NCBI RefSeq assembly: GCF_011745365.1
Contig: NW_024468909.1
Coordinates: 124,001 to 188,000, forward strand
Origin: Cryphonectria parasitica EP155
Taxonomy: Eukaryota > Ascomycota > Sordariomycetes > Diaporthales > Cryphonectriaceae
DNA length: 64,000 nt
Direction: 5' to 3'
Shown: positions 10,765 to 23,000 of the stretch, piece by piece
How positions within the stretch are numbered: position 1 is the stretch's first letter
Layout: the number at the start of each line of letters is the position of its first letter
Position numbers and translations under genes: made by a program
Notes under the pieces: generated by a model
Databases searched by the model: none
What the model saw: only the letters and a program-made list of their open reading frames with translations
Told to the model about the DNA's origin: nothing

Positions 10765-12833
10765 TTAATACCTAACAACCTGTCGCAGTCTGACCGCCAA
10801 CTCCGGTTTCACCCAAAGCCTCATCACCTTGCAACGGCTCAGCCAATCATAGCTTGTTTGATCCAGCTCCAAATCAAAAGACCACAGGATCTTTGCCATG
10901 ATGAGTCGCATCTCTGCCCAAGCGAGGTTACGGCCTAAACAGCTACGCGGGCCGAAACTGAATGGCTGCCAGCCAGCCTTATTATCGCCGGCGTAACGCT
11001 CATCTCCAAGCCTGGTTGGACGTCAGTAACAACTCGTAGAGGCGGACTTGTTCTTGATACAAGAGGTTGAACATACCATCGCTCCGGAACAAAGTCGTCC
11101 GGGTCCTTGAAATTTCGCTCGGAGTGGTATGCCGCATAGTGGCTCACAGAGACGACGGTGCCCTCTGGTATGAACACCCCACTGACATACTCGCCACCCT
11201 TGTTCACCACCCTGCCGAATCCCGCAGGCACAGGTGGGAACAGGCGGAGGGACTCCGACAAGCAAGCTGACAGGTATGGTGTCTCGCCAAGGGCAGCCAG
11301 GGTGATATCTTGATACCTGCTGAATTTTCCCCGAATTTCGTCCTGGAGCTTCTGCTTGGCCACGGGATTTTTTAGCAGGAACCACGTCGCGGCGCTGAGC
11401 AGCGAGGCCGTCGTTTCCGAGCCGGCGTTCAACATCAAGTTGGCATTCGAGTTGATCTCAGCGCGAGACAGCTCAACGCCCTTCTTTCCATTATTGGCCA
11501 GGATCAAGGTCATGAAATCGGGCCGGGCTGTATCTCGCTCAATCCTCTTCGTGACCTGGGCAGAGACCCATGACTACGGCCGTCAGCACTTGTCCAAGAG
11601 AATGATAATCGACAAATTGTGGAGAACAGAAAGAAAAGAGAAGAATAATGGGTCCATACTAGATATTGCTTGCGTTTTTGTATCAAGCTACTATCAACAG
11701 CAAGATTTCCGAGGTACTTTAGCCAAGGAAAATGCTTGAGCACGTAGAGAATTCTGAGTGACTTGAATGACTCGAGGAGCAGAGCCACAATGTTGTGTGT
11801 CGAGAGATCCTGCAAGCATCCAAAGGGTTGACCTGAGCAGCCCGGTGTTAATTCGTCCATCCTCTACAGAGCAGGGGTTTGTAATAGTATCCATCGACAT
11901 ACCGAACATCAAATCAGCAATCACATCGAATGTGGTCCTAATCTCTCGTTAACTCAATCAAAGTCTAATTCCAGCGGTGAGCAAACACCTTGAGAAAAAT
12001 CCTACCAGTTGTACCACTTGACCATATCCACTGGTTCTTGGCTTTGAGTTGTGACCTCTTGCAGTCTTCCGACCAGCTGGTCAACATAGCCCTGCAAAAG
12101 AGCTTCTTGCGCGGTCACCGCTCTCTCGCTGAATGCGTGTGCCAAGACCCGACGACCTGCAGTGATGATGAGCATCAAATACAAAACCGGGGTAATTATG
12201 AGCAGCGTACCTCGTGAGTGGTCCTCGTCGTCGGCGTGCAAGATAGACGGCACTCCATTCTCAGGCTTCACGTACCACGCAGGATCCTAATCGACCTGGG
12301 TTACATTGTCTTCTTTCAAGCTCGACACAGGATCGGATATTTTGTGACACACCTTGTACATATTTCTATGGCCTTTGAGTTTGCCGGTGCGGAAACCTGT
12401 AGGGCGGTGTTAAAACCAAATAATCTCTTGGCAGCTCCACCACGCCGATCAAAATAACGGTGTGCCCTACCATAAATGTCCGGGAAAGCAGTGTCCCCAG
12501 ATATAAAAGAGACCTCCTTTGGTCCAATTCTGACCACATCACCGTACTCCCTGTGCAACCGCACACTATTTTCTACCGTGCTCCCTGCCAGCATGTGTCT
12601 CGCGTATGGAATCATCGACAGAGCGTTGAGCTTAGGTCCAGGAATGTGATTCAGATCAGTGTATCGAAGGGCGTGTACTATTTTTAGCACTAGGTAGATA
12701 AACATCTGGTTCAGAATTAGCCAGGCACAAAGAATAGGATTATCCTGTTGGAGAAAGAGCAGCTCACCAACGCAGTCGCAGCGCCTAGGAGCGCCACGAC
12801 CTTGTCCGACTTGTTCCGGATGATGGTATCCAT
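10765..12833 (-). CDS. cytochrome P450 monooxygenase, cluster tailoring enzyme
   Basis: Nine exons on the minus strand: 12833-12768, 12705-12471, 12396-12353, 12286-12211, 12156-12006, 11937-11903, 11832-11660, 11555-11077 and 11011-10765, giving 501 residues. The N-terminus has a hydrophobic stretch ([12 protein letters not shown], then [13 protein letters not shown] across the first splice) fitting an ER membrane anchor. After it come IPGPKLNAL, the joined block [18 protein letters not shown], the I-helix AGSETTAS, the ExxR motif ESLR, FVPERW, and the haem loop [10 protein letters not shown] with C444 as iron ligand. All catalytic landmarks are intact. Several exons are very short (35 and 44 nt), but the joins restore conserved family text and phases agree throughout. 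It is transcribed away from the PKS-NRPS from a shared 1.2-kb promoter, which supports joint regulation. Substrate and position oxidised are unknown. Confidence 0.93.
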
Positions 12834-14016
12834 GGATCCAGATTGTGTGGATAATTAGAAGCTCTACTCTGTTCTCGGATCTATTGGTAGTGAAACGAAG
12901 ATTTAATTAGGTGCTCTTGGCAAAGGCCGTCAACTGGAGCTCAAGGGGGTCTTCGGAGGTTCCACCAGAGTGGCATACCCAGTGGTTTATATTTCTAGTG
13001 TAGTATCATCCAGAAACCTTTCACTGTCTTGGTGCGAGTGACTGTTTAGGTAGGTGGCATGACGCGTTTAGGAGTTCTCTATCACAGCTCATCAAGTCTA
13101 TCCAACTAGCATCGTACGAGGTTAGGAGAGCAACGCTGTCAATTGACTATACTATTCACCCAAGTGGGAGCCTGCATGTGTCTGGTCATCCCAAGGGGGC
13201 TTCTCGCCACTCGCTATGACCGTCGTGCGATATCTGTGCTACGTCCAGGGTACGCACCATAATGGGTTGTGCTAATTGGAATTTTTAATCGAAATTGCAA
13301 TTGTTATGATTGGGTAGATTGATGTTCTCACCGGCATTATTATGTTGTATGCAGTCTTACCGTGGAGCAAATGCGCGTTCGGCGGATTCTAGTTAATTAG
13401 ACCGACAACTGACGCGATCAACTTCTCCTTTCGATTAGCGGTTAGGACACATTACAGATGTGAGCAGGAGATTATACAAAGTACAGCATGACAAAATTCT
13501 GAACAAATGTAACATAGCTCAAGATAATTCTAGGTGACACTGCGATCTCTGGGGATATGTTTGATAATACATACATCCGTGATAATCAATCTTTGCGATC
13601 CTATAGGGTCCCAGTGATTAGGCCATTAGCCTGGGATTTACTGATAGGACTTACACCAATTCTCGAATCTTGGTTGCTAAAAGAAGACAAGGAAAGAATT
13701 AAACAATATGCGGACAAATTGGGCGAAGAATTATGTGCCCGATATCTCCTGAGCTCGGGTCTGTAGCTACAATCCACAACCGCTTCGAATTATCATACTC
13801 CATATTGCGTCGTTTCATTGTAGCACTTTAAACATCGCCAGATGCTAGAATAGACTATAGAAAGATGAGGGTTTGCTGGCGCCTGTTCACACAAAGAATA
13901 GCTCGCCGTCCTCCAACCAAACGGAACAACGCAGACTTCTCCATGAAACTCTCGTCCACCTTGATCAATTGCGTTTATTGTCCCTTCGTCAAGAACAAGG
14001 ACATCTGATTTTCGAA
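12834..14016. promoter_or_regulatory. shared divergent promoter of the P450 and PKS-NRPS genes
   Basis: 1183 bases between the two start codons, which face away from each other. It is AT-rich compared with the flanking genes. A candidate site for a Zn2Cys6 dimer is a CGG...CCG inverted pair at about 13383-13404, but such pairs occur often by chance. The middle also contains the unexplained short frame at 13557-13766. Confidence 0.55.
13557..13766 (+). CDS. short unrecognised open frame inside the divergent promoter
   Basis: A 69-codon frame in otherwise AT-rich promoter DNA. The second half (ILESWLLKEDKERIKQYADK) reads as an amphipathic charged helix and looks more protein-like than surrounding frames. 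There is no family resemblance I can name, no splice partner found, and codon use is AT-rich unlike the neighbours. It may be a relic exon, a small peptide gene or chance. The low confidence reflects that. Confidence 0.15.
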   Translation: MFDNTYIRDNQSLRSYRVPVIRPLAWDLLIGLTPILESWLLKEDKERIKQYADKLGEELCARYLLSSGL

Positions 14017-17000
14017 ATGGCGGAATTCGCAGTAGAGCCCATCGCCGTTGTTGGGAGCGGTTGCCGCTTCCCGGGGGGTGCGAGTTCACCCTCCTCTTTG
14101 TGGAAGCTCCTCGAGAAACCCAGAGACGTCTCCAAGGCGATCCCCGACGAGAGATTCGAGCTGAAGGGCTACTATCACCCCAAGGGCTCGCACCATGGGA
14201 CGACAAACGTCCAGAGGGCGTACATGTTGGACGAGGATGTGCGTCGGTTTGATGGCACTTTTTTCAACATCAGCCCAAACGAGGCCGATGCGATAGGTAT
14301 GATTAAATACCCTGAAATATTATCCTTTTTTATTTTATTTTAAACCGGCAGTGTAACATCAACGGGGCAACCACCATATGCGAGAAGGAGAAAAAAATGA
14401 AGAGACGACAGAACGTTGAAAGCTGACTTGTTATCGGCAGACCCTCAGCAGAGACTGTTGATGGAAGTGGTCTACGAGGCTCTCGAGGCCGGCGGCCATA
14501 CCATCGAGAAGCTACGCGGCTCAGACACTGCCGTGATGGTCGGCACCATGTCGGTTGACTATAACGATATACTGATTCGAGACATGGAGAGCATGCCTAC
14601 CTATTTTTCTACTGGCACATCGCGGGCCATTCTCGCCAATCGAATTTCGTACTTCTTCGACTGGCATGGCCCCTCCATGACAATTGACACGGCGTGCTCT
14701 TCCAGCATGGTGGCTCTCCATCAGAGCGTCCGGGCTCTGCGTGGCGGCGAGTCGCGTGTGGCCATTGCAGGTGGAACGGAGCTGTTGCTCGGACCCGGTT
14801 AGTAGTCGCCCTTACCTTGAATGCTTACTGCTGCTCAGATTGGCGTGGAAGTTTTCGAGGGCTCTTCTGCTAACATGAAGCCACATCTTTTCTCGTTGAA
14901 ACAGAGCAATTCGTGGGAGAGAGCAAGATGAGCCTGTTGTCTCCGACTGGCCGTTCAAGGATGTGGAGTGCGGATGCAGATGGGTATGCCAGAGGAGATG
15001 GCATCGCGGCCCTAGTCCTGAAAAGGCTGAGCGATGCTATTGCCGATGGTGACCATATCGAGTGTCTCATCCGGGAGACCGGAGTGAACCAGGATGGCAA
15101 GTCAACAGGGTTGACAGTCCCCAGCACAGAAGCACAGGCGGCTCTGATCAAAGCCACTTACGCTCGGGCTGGTCTCGATACATCGAACCCACGCGATCGG
15201 CCGCAGTTCTTTGAAGCTCGTAAGTTACACCTGAGGAGATAATTGCGCCGTTGCTCCGATAATACCCCAGCGAGTCTTCGTGTCTTGCACAGCTGGCTGA
15301 TACCAAACCTGTTTTTCAGATGGCACTGGTACCAAGGCTGGTGATCCCCGAGAGGCTGCCGCAATCAAGGAGTGTTTCGGCGGTCAACAAGCAAGCGAGG
15401 GCAATCCTCTCTATGTTGGGTCTATCAAGACCATCATTGGGCACACCGAAGGTACCGCTGGACTGGCGGGTGTGCTGAAAGCCTCTCAGGCACTTCGGCA
15501 TGGAATTATCCCGCCGAACATGCTCCTTACGCGGTTGAATCCGGACGTCGAGCAGTACTGCGATAATCTAGCCGTACCAACAAAAGCGATAGCATGGCCT
15601 ACGCTGCCTGATGGGGTGCCGCGACGTGCGAGTGTCAACAGTTTTGGTGAGTGATTTCTGTAGTGAATTGTCGGGTATCGTCCATGTTCTCCCACTGATC
15701 AACCTCACGCTCCTCAAAACAGGTTTCGGAGGCACAAATGGACATGCCATCCTGGAAAGCTATGTTGCCGACACGCCGTCGACAACGATCACCGCGGGCG
15801 AGAACCACCTCACGCTCACTCCCTTCGTATTTTCTGCAGCCACTGAGGATTCGCTGGTATCGGTGTTGCAGAAATACTCTGACTTCCTGAAAACAGACCA
15901 AGGCAGAAGCATTGATCTTCACGACCTGGGCTGGACCCTCCAGTCGCGGAGATCTGCCTTGCCGTTCAAGAAGTCCTTTTCAGCTTTAAGCCCAGAGGCT
16001 CTGGCGTTTAAGATCGACAAGGCGCTGGAGTTGGCTAAAGGAGGAGCAGCAGCCTCTGGCACGAGTGTGGGCACTCGATCGGCAACCCAGGGTGCCAAAC
16101 CACAGCTCCTTGGCGTATTCACAGGGCAGGGAGCCCAGTGGCCCACTATGGGCGCCGGCTTGCTCGCCTCGCCTGTGGTGCAGGACAAGATCAAACAACT
16201 CGACGAATCCCTTGCCACACTTCCTGAGCCAGACCGTCCATCGTGGAAGATTGCCGACGAGCTCTGCGCGGGCAAGGAGCAGTCTCGTCTCAAGGAGGCT
16301 GCTCTTGCGCAGCCGCTCTGCACTGCCCTCCAGGTCGTTCTCGTGGACCTGCTGCGCAGCGCTGGCGTGACCTTCACGGCGGTCGTCGGTCACTCTTCTG
16401 GTGAGATTGCTGCAGCGTATGCCGCAGGATTCATCTCTGCGAAGGATGCTATTCGAATCGCGTACTACAGAGGTGTGCACGCCAAAAGCTCTCGTGGCCC
16501 CCAGGGGCAGAAGGGTTCCATGATGGCCGTCGGGACGAGCTTCGAGGATGCACAGGAGCTTCTCGACCTGCCGGCATTCAAGGGCCGCGTGAAGATTGCC
16601 GCGCAAAATTCGGCTGCCAGCCTCACACTCTCAGGCGACGCGGACGGCATTGCCCACGCCAAGAGGGTCTTTGACGAGGAGAAGAAGTTTGCCCGCGCTC
16701 TTCTTGTTGACACGGCCTACCACTCTCATCACATGCTGCCCTGCTGTGAGCCGTACATGGAGTCCCTGCGCGCCTGTGACATCAAGGTCAACACAGACCG
16801 CTCTGATACATCTTGCGCCTGGTACTCCAGTGTGCGAGGAGGCGAGCTGATGGGTCCCTCGGAAGACCTCAGTGCCTCTTACTGGAGAGACAACATGTTG
16901 CAGGCGGTTTTGTTCATGGACGCGGTCAAGGGCGCGGTGAGCAGCCATGACAACCTCAATTTTTGCGTCGAAGTCGGTCCTCACCCGGCACTGAAGGGTC

Positions 17001-20000
17001 CAGCGCAACAAAATATTTCGGATGCTCGCCCCTCGACGCTTGCATATACGGGTGTCTTGAGTAGGGGTGTTAACGATGCTGAGGCCTTCGCAGACGGGCT
17101 TGGATCTTTGTGGACAATGTTTGGACCAGGCGCCATTGATTTCACATCACTGCAGAGGCTGGTCTCGCCAGGTTACTCTCCCAAGTTGGCGGTGGGCCTC
17201 CCGAGCTATGCATGGAATCACAGCCGTGTTCACTGGCACGAGTCACGTATCACTAGGAAGACCATGCTCCGGGGTGCCGCTTTCCATGAGCTTCTGGGCG
17301 TCCCTTCGCCTAACAATACAGACCGCGAGTTCCGATGGCGAAACTTTCTCCGGGCAGATGAGATTCCTTGGCTGGACGGGCATCAGCTGCAGGGGCAGAC
17401 CGTTTTCCCTGCGGCGGGATACGTGTCCATGGCCCTGGAAGCTGCCAAGGAGCTCATTCGTGCTGCTGGCGGTAGCAGGCCCGTGAAGGTCCTCGAGGTG
17501 CACGATCTGACCATTGGCAAGGCTATTGCCTTCGATGAGGCTACCAGCTCTGCCCCTGAGACGCTTGTGAGCCTGACCGCGACGGGAACAGGACGTGCCG
17601 ACGACGGCAGTGCTGCGACGACACAGACGGCTCTCTTTTCAGTGTATTCATGCCCTAATAGTACGGAGTCGGCAGCAATGGAGCTGGTGTCAAGCGGGAA
17701 AGTTCGGATCGTCTATGGCACGCCTTCCTTTTCGACGCTGTCGTCTTCGCCACTGGATGACTCCAAGATGACGGAAATTGATTCGGACCGCTTCTACGCG
17801 TCGCTCGATGGGCTTGGATACGGATACAACGGGCCTTTCAGAACCATGTCGTCTATGAAGAGAAGGCTGGATCAGGCCTCCGCAAAAGTAGCCACGTATG
17901 GATATGGCGACGACGATGATGATGTTCTGACTGTCCATCCCAGCATGCTGGACGTTGCTTTTCAGGCATCCTTTCTGGCTCAGTCGAGTCCAGGTGACGA
18001 GCAGCTATGGTCGCTACATGTGCCCACGTCCATCGGATGCATTCGGGTCAACCCCGAGCTTTGTGCGTCACTGCCGACCTCGCCTACCGACCTGCCCGTC
18101 TCGGCCATTCTACATGCTTCCGAGTCCATCTCGATGATAAGCAGTGTCGATATATTTAGCGAAGATGGTCAAAACACCCTCTTGCAGGTCGAGAACCTCG
18201 AGATGAGACCGTTTTCGCATGCCACCGCTGCCGACGACCGCCCTATGTTCTCGACGACTCAATTCGGAATTGCTGCTCCAGACGCAAGTATAGCAGCAGC
18301 CGAAGTCGAGCGGCCCTCGCCAGATGAAAATGATCTCGCGCAGACTTTGGACCGAGTGGCTTGCTACTACCTGAGACAATGGAAGCTCGAGATGACCAGC
18401 GGTAAATGGCTCGAGAAGGGTGACGAACTGTGCCAGCAGCTTCGAGACACGGCCACGAGGTTGCTCAACAGGCTTGACAGCAGGCCCAATGTTTCTGTGA
18501 TAATGAGCAAATGGGCCGGAGACGAGCACGAGCAAATTCAGGCTCTCCTCGACAGGTTCTCGGAGCAAGTCGATCTCAAAATTATCAAGACTGTCGGAGA
18601 GAGTGTGTCGGCTATCCTGCGAGGTGATCTTGACGTGTCTGACTTCAGGAAGCACGAACTCCTCGACCTATTGTACTCGGAAGGTCTCGGGTTTTCCCAG
18701 TCCAACACGGTGACGGCCAAGACAGTGCAACAGATTATGCATCGGTATCCCCATGCCAAGGTGCTGGAGATTGGTAAGTGCTGCTGAATTTACGAAACTC
18801 CTCAAAACAATCGAAAAAGTGATTACTGACACATGACAAACCATCGACGTAGATACCCGGATAGGACACGCTACTCGGCCTATTGTGTCAACAGCTGGGA
18901 CCACCTTCTCCTCGTACACTTGCACCGACCTGTCTGCAGAAGCCGTCGAGAAGACCCAGCAGTCGCTTGCAGCCCTCTGCCAGAAGATGGTGTTCAAGTC
19001 TTTTGACCCGACCAAGGCTCCGTCGTCCCAGGGGTTCGAGAATCACTCATTTGATATTATCATTGCGTCTAACACCCTGCTGGGAGGCGGGCCGTTTCTT
19101 GAAAAGGGTCTTCAGAACACTCGTCAGCTTCTGCGACCTGGTGGATACCTCATAGCGTCAGGCTTGTCCCATTATGACTCCATCCGCATGAACCTGTTGC
19201 TTGGTGTCCTCAGTGACGGGTTTGTCGACGACAAGGAGGAATCTCTTCTTAAGAAAAGTATCACACAGAGAACAGCGACATGGCACAGTGCGCTGCGCAA
19301 CTCTGGGTTCGCAGGGATTGATACAGCCACTCCAACAGGTTTCGTTGGTGAAGGCGCGTGGCCCCTCTCGGTAGTGGTCGCCCAGGCAGTGGATGACCGA
19401 GTCAACTTCCTGCGAAAGCCCCTGGGAAGGTCTGGCATGGTGCATCTCAGCGAGGTTGTGATCCTTGGGGGAACTTCTCTCCAGACGTCTGGCATCGCAG
19501 AAGATCTGTGCGAGATGTTGCACGGCATCAGCGACAAGGTTACCCTCCTCCAAGGACTGCCCATTGACGAGCACGACATCCAGCCCATGACCACTTTCAT
19601 CAACCTGCTGGATCTGGATGATCCCATCTTCCGGGATCTCACCGAGTCGACCATGGAAGGCCTCAAATGTCTTTTTGAGCTCGCCAGTAACATTCTGTGG
19701 GTCACTGAGGGCGCAAGGACGAAAGAACCCTATCACAGCGCGAGCATCGGATTTGGGCGATCCATCGCATATGAGATGCCACACTTGTCCCTCCAATTCC
19801 TGGACATGGACACTGTTGGAGAGCATGCCGCCTCTCTCATCGCCAAGGCCGTCCTCCGCCTGGCAGCGGTGGACCAGTGGGAGAGCAGTGGCACATCGAA
19901 GACGAGCTTCTTATGGTCCAAAGAGCCCGAGCTATATGTCGAGGGTGGCCGCATTCTGGTTCCTCGTATCCTTCCTGACCGAGATCAGAATGCGAGAATC

Positions 20001-23000
20001 AATTCACTTCGCCGGCGTGTGACCAAAACCGCTGACCTGCAGAATACGACGGTATTCGTAGCCGAAACTGCGGATGGGTCGCCTGCACTGGAGGAGGAGG
20101 AGCAAGGATTACATCGCCTCCTGCCAGAACGGCCTGGTTCCGCTACGAAAGTGAGCCATTCGACGTTGTCTGCCATTGCTTTGCCTGGCGACGGATCTCT
20201 CTTCGTTGCTCTGGGCAAGGACGTCACAACCGGCGACACCGTGGTCACTCTCAGCGACGTCAACGCGTCCAAGCTGGTCGGACTCGCAAGTGTGGTTGTG
20301 TCAGAGTTCGTTACTCCGACGGTACAGGCACCCGTCCTTCTTGCTGCAATCGCAGTCGAGCTCACGGCAGCCTCTATCGTCTCCAGACTTCCCGCAAACA
20401 GCCATCTGCTCGTACATGAGCCTGGTAGTATTATGAGTACGCTCGCCGCTGCTCTCTGTCGGCAGGCGGCTGCTAAGAGCAACAACACCCGCGTCACCTT
20501 TAGCACAGAAGACTCTGTCCCAGACGACGCTGAGCCAGACTCGGTGATTCAAGTCCGCGCTTGGAGCTCCAGACATGTGATCATGCAGCTGCTCCCGACG
20601 GATGTGACTCACTTCCTTGACCTAGGAAACAAGGGGGAGGGTGTCGTCGGTTCCATCATCCGGGACTGTCTCCCACTTCGATGCAGGCAGATGGATGCTT
20701 CACACGTGATCCGCCGCCAGGCTGAGGTACCGCCCGCACCTGTGGACTATGCCTTTGTTTCCAAGGTCCTCCAAGAAGCAGTGCACCGCGCGCGGACGAA
20801 CCTCCTCCCTGCACCAGGCGCAACAGTGACGACAACGAGTTCCCCTCAGGTCATCCGCCCTAGTGAAATACGTGACGCCGCCTCCTCTGCGGGCAAGGGT
20901 AAAATCATGGGTGTTATCGACTGGACGTCAGAGTCTTCGGTTCCTGTCCAAGTTCGACCCGTCCGTGCTGATCGCCTATTCTCCAGGGACAAGACCTATG
21001 TTCTTGTCGGCCTTGCTGGGCAGCTTGGGCAGTCCCTGTGCGAGTGGATGTCACGCAACGGAGCGGGCCATGTGTGTCTGACCAGTCGAAACCCCAAACA
21101 AGATCCGAAGTGGCAGGCCTCCTTACAGAAAGCTGGCACGACGGTGAAGTTCTTTGCAATGTAAGAGTTGAAGAGCCCCCCCTCCCTTTGTCCTATCCTT
21201 GAATGTTATGTGGGTGGTGGCCCCCAATGAATACGGAGGCGCTAAATGAAATGATTTCCACTGCGCAGGGACGTGACAGACGAGAAAGACGTGAGCAAGG
21301 TAATTAACGACATTCGGGCATCATGTCCACCCATCGCTGGTGTGGCAAATGGCGCTGCGCTGTTTCATGACGCGCCGTTCACGCAAATGACTCTCGAGAT
21401 GATGACCAGCGTCACGAGGCCCAAGATAGAGGGAACCAGAAACCTGGACCAAGTCTTTGGCGCCGACAGCCTGGACTTTTTCATTGTCTTCTCTTCTCTC
21501 ACCTCCGTGATCGGTAACAGTGGGCAGTCCAATTACACGGCAGCGAACGCGTACATGTCTGGTTTGGTAAGTCAAGAACAAGCTCGAGTACCAGAGAAAG
21601 ACCACCCGTGAGGTTTGCTTAGATGCAGTGGCTGACCAGGAACTGCGATTCCTTTCCTTCTTGGTTAGATCGGACAGCGCAAGAGTCGTGGTCTAGCCGG
21701 TGCTTGCCTCGACATTGGACGCATCGCCGGAATCGGCTTCATGGAGCGCGCGGGTGACACTGCGCGGGAGCAACTCATCCGATACGGCTTCATGGCGATT
21801 TCCGAGAAGGACGTCCATGAGCTGTTCGCCGAGGCCGTTCTTGCCGGTGTGCCGGGCTCTAGGCGGAACCCAATCGTCACCACCGGATGCATTACGGTGC
21901 GCTCTGGTGAGGAAGAATCAGAAGAACAACGAGTGCAGTGGTTTGATGACCCTCGCTTCTCGCACAAGGTCATCATAGACGAGGCTCACGACAGCGACGC
22001 CAAAGGGACGGCTGGACGTAGGAGCGCTCTCCCTGCCCGCGAACAACTTGCCACCGCTACTACAAAGGATGAGGCCATCCAAATCCTGGAGGACTGTTTC
22101 GCCGCCAAGCTGGCCGTCATCTCACGGCTGGGGGACCCCGCCGGGGTCAGCCACGAGGTACCCCTCTCGGAGCTCGGGATCGACTCCTTGGTCGCGGTCG
22201 AGGTCCGCAGCTGGTTCTTGAAGGAAGTCAAGGTGGATATGCCCGTCCTCAAGGTGCTCGGAGGGGGCTCGATTTCCGACCTCTGCCAACAAGCAGCAGA
22301 GAAATTGCCGCAGGATCTCCTCCCAAACCTCGGAAACAAGCCCAACTCTTCGTCACCAGCCAAATCGGGGCCAGCAGAGGCCAAGACCACCTCAACGCCT
22401 TCTCCAGCAAAGCCAGGCCCAGCAGCAGCACCGCCAACAGCGGCGTCCAAGAACCCTCCCTCGTCCGAATCCGAAGCCGGAAGCAGCAGCAGCGAGAGCA
22501 GGCCCGAGTCCATTTTGGCCTCGTCTGTAGAAGGATCTCCAAGGGCTTCTGACATGGAGACTGCTGTGTCATCGTCAGGAGAGGGATCTCCTCCTCCTTC
22601 TTCGCTTCCCCGGGCGCCGTATGTGCGGAGGGAGCTGGTGTCTTTCCCGCAATCCCGCTTCTGGTTCCTGCAACATCTGGTCCAGGACCAAACCACGTTC
22701 AACGTCACCTTCTTCTACCGCATTACCGGGGCCCTGCGAACTGGTGACCTAGAAAGGGCAGTGCGTCTCGTCACCAACAGGCACGAGTCCCTGAGGACTG
22801 CCTTCGTCGCCGACAACAAGGATGCAGACGTGGCCTGGCAGGAAGTGCTCCCTCGCTCTTTTATCCGCCTCGAACGGCAGCAGATCAACAGCGTTGAGGA
22901 CGTGCAGACTATCTACGCTGCTATGAAAGCCATCCCATTCGACCTGGCCAGCGGTAACCTGCTCCGCTTGATCCTGCTAGTCCTGTCTCCTACCGAGCAT

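Noticed and set aside
13383..13404. CGG...CCG pair as a Zn2Cys6 operator
   Set aside because: One weak inverted pair with a 16-base spacer in 1.2 kb is expected by chance; not listed as a site.
13873..14016. Possible N-terminal extension of the PKS-NRPS
   Set aside because: The frame is open but has no ATG upstream of 14017, and the KS family starts right after the ATG at 14017.
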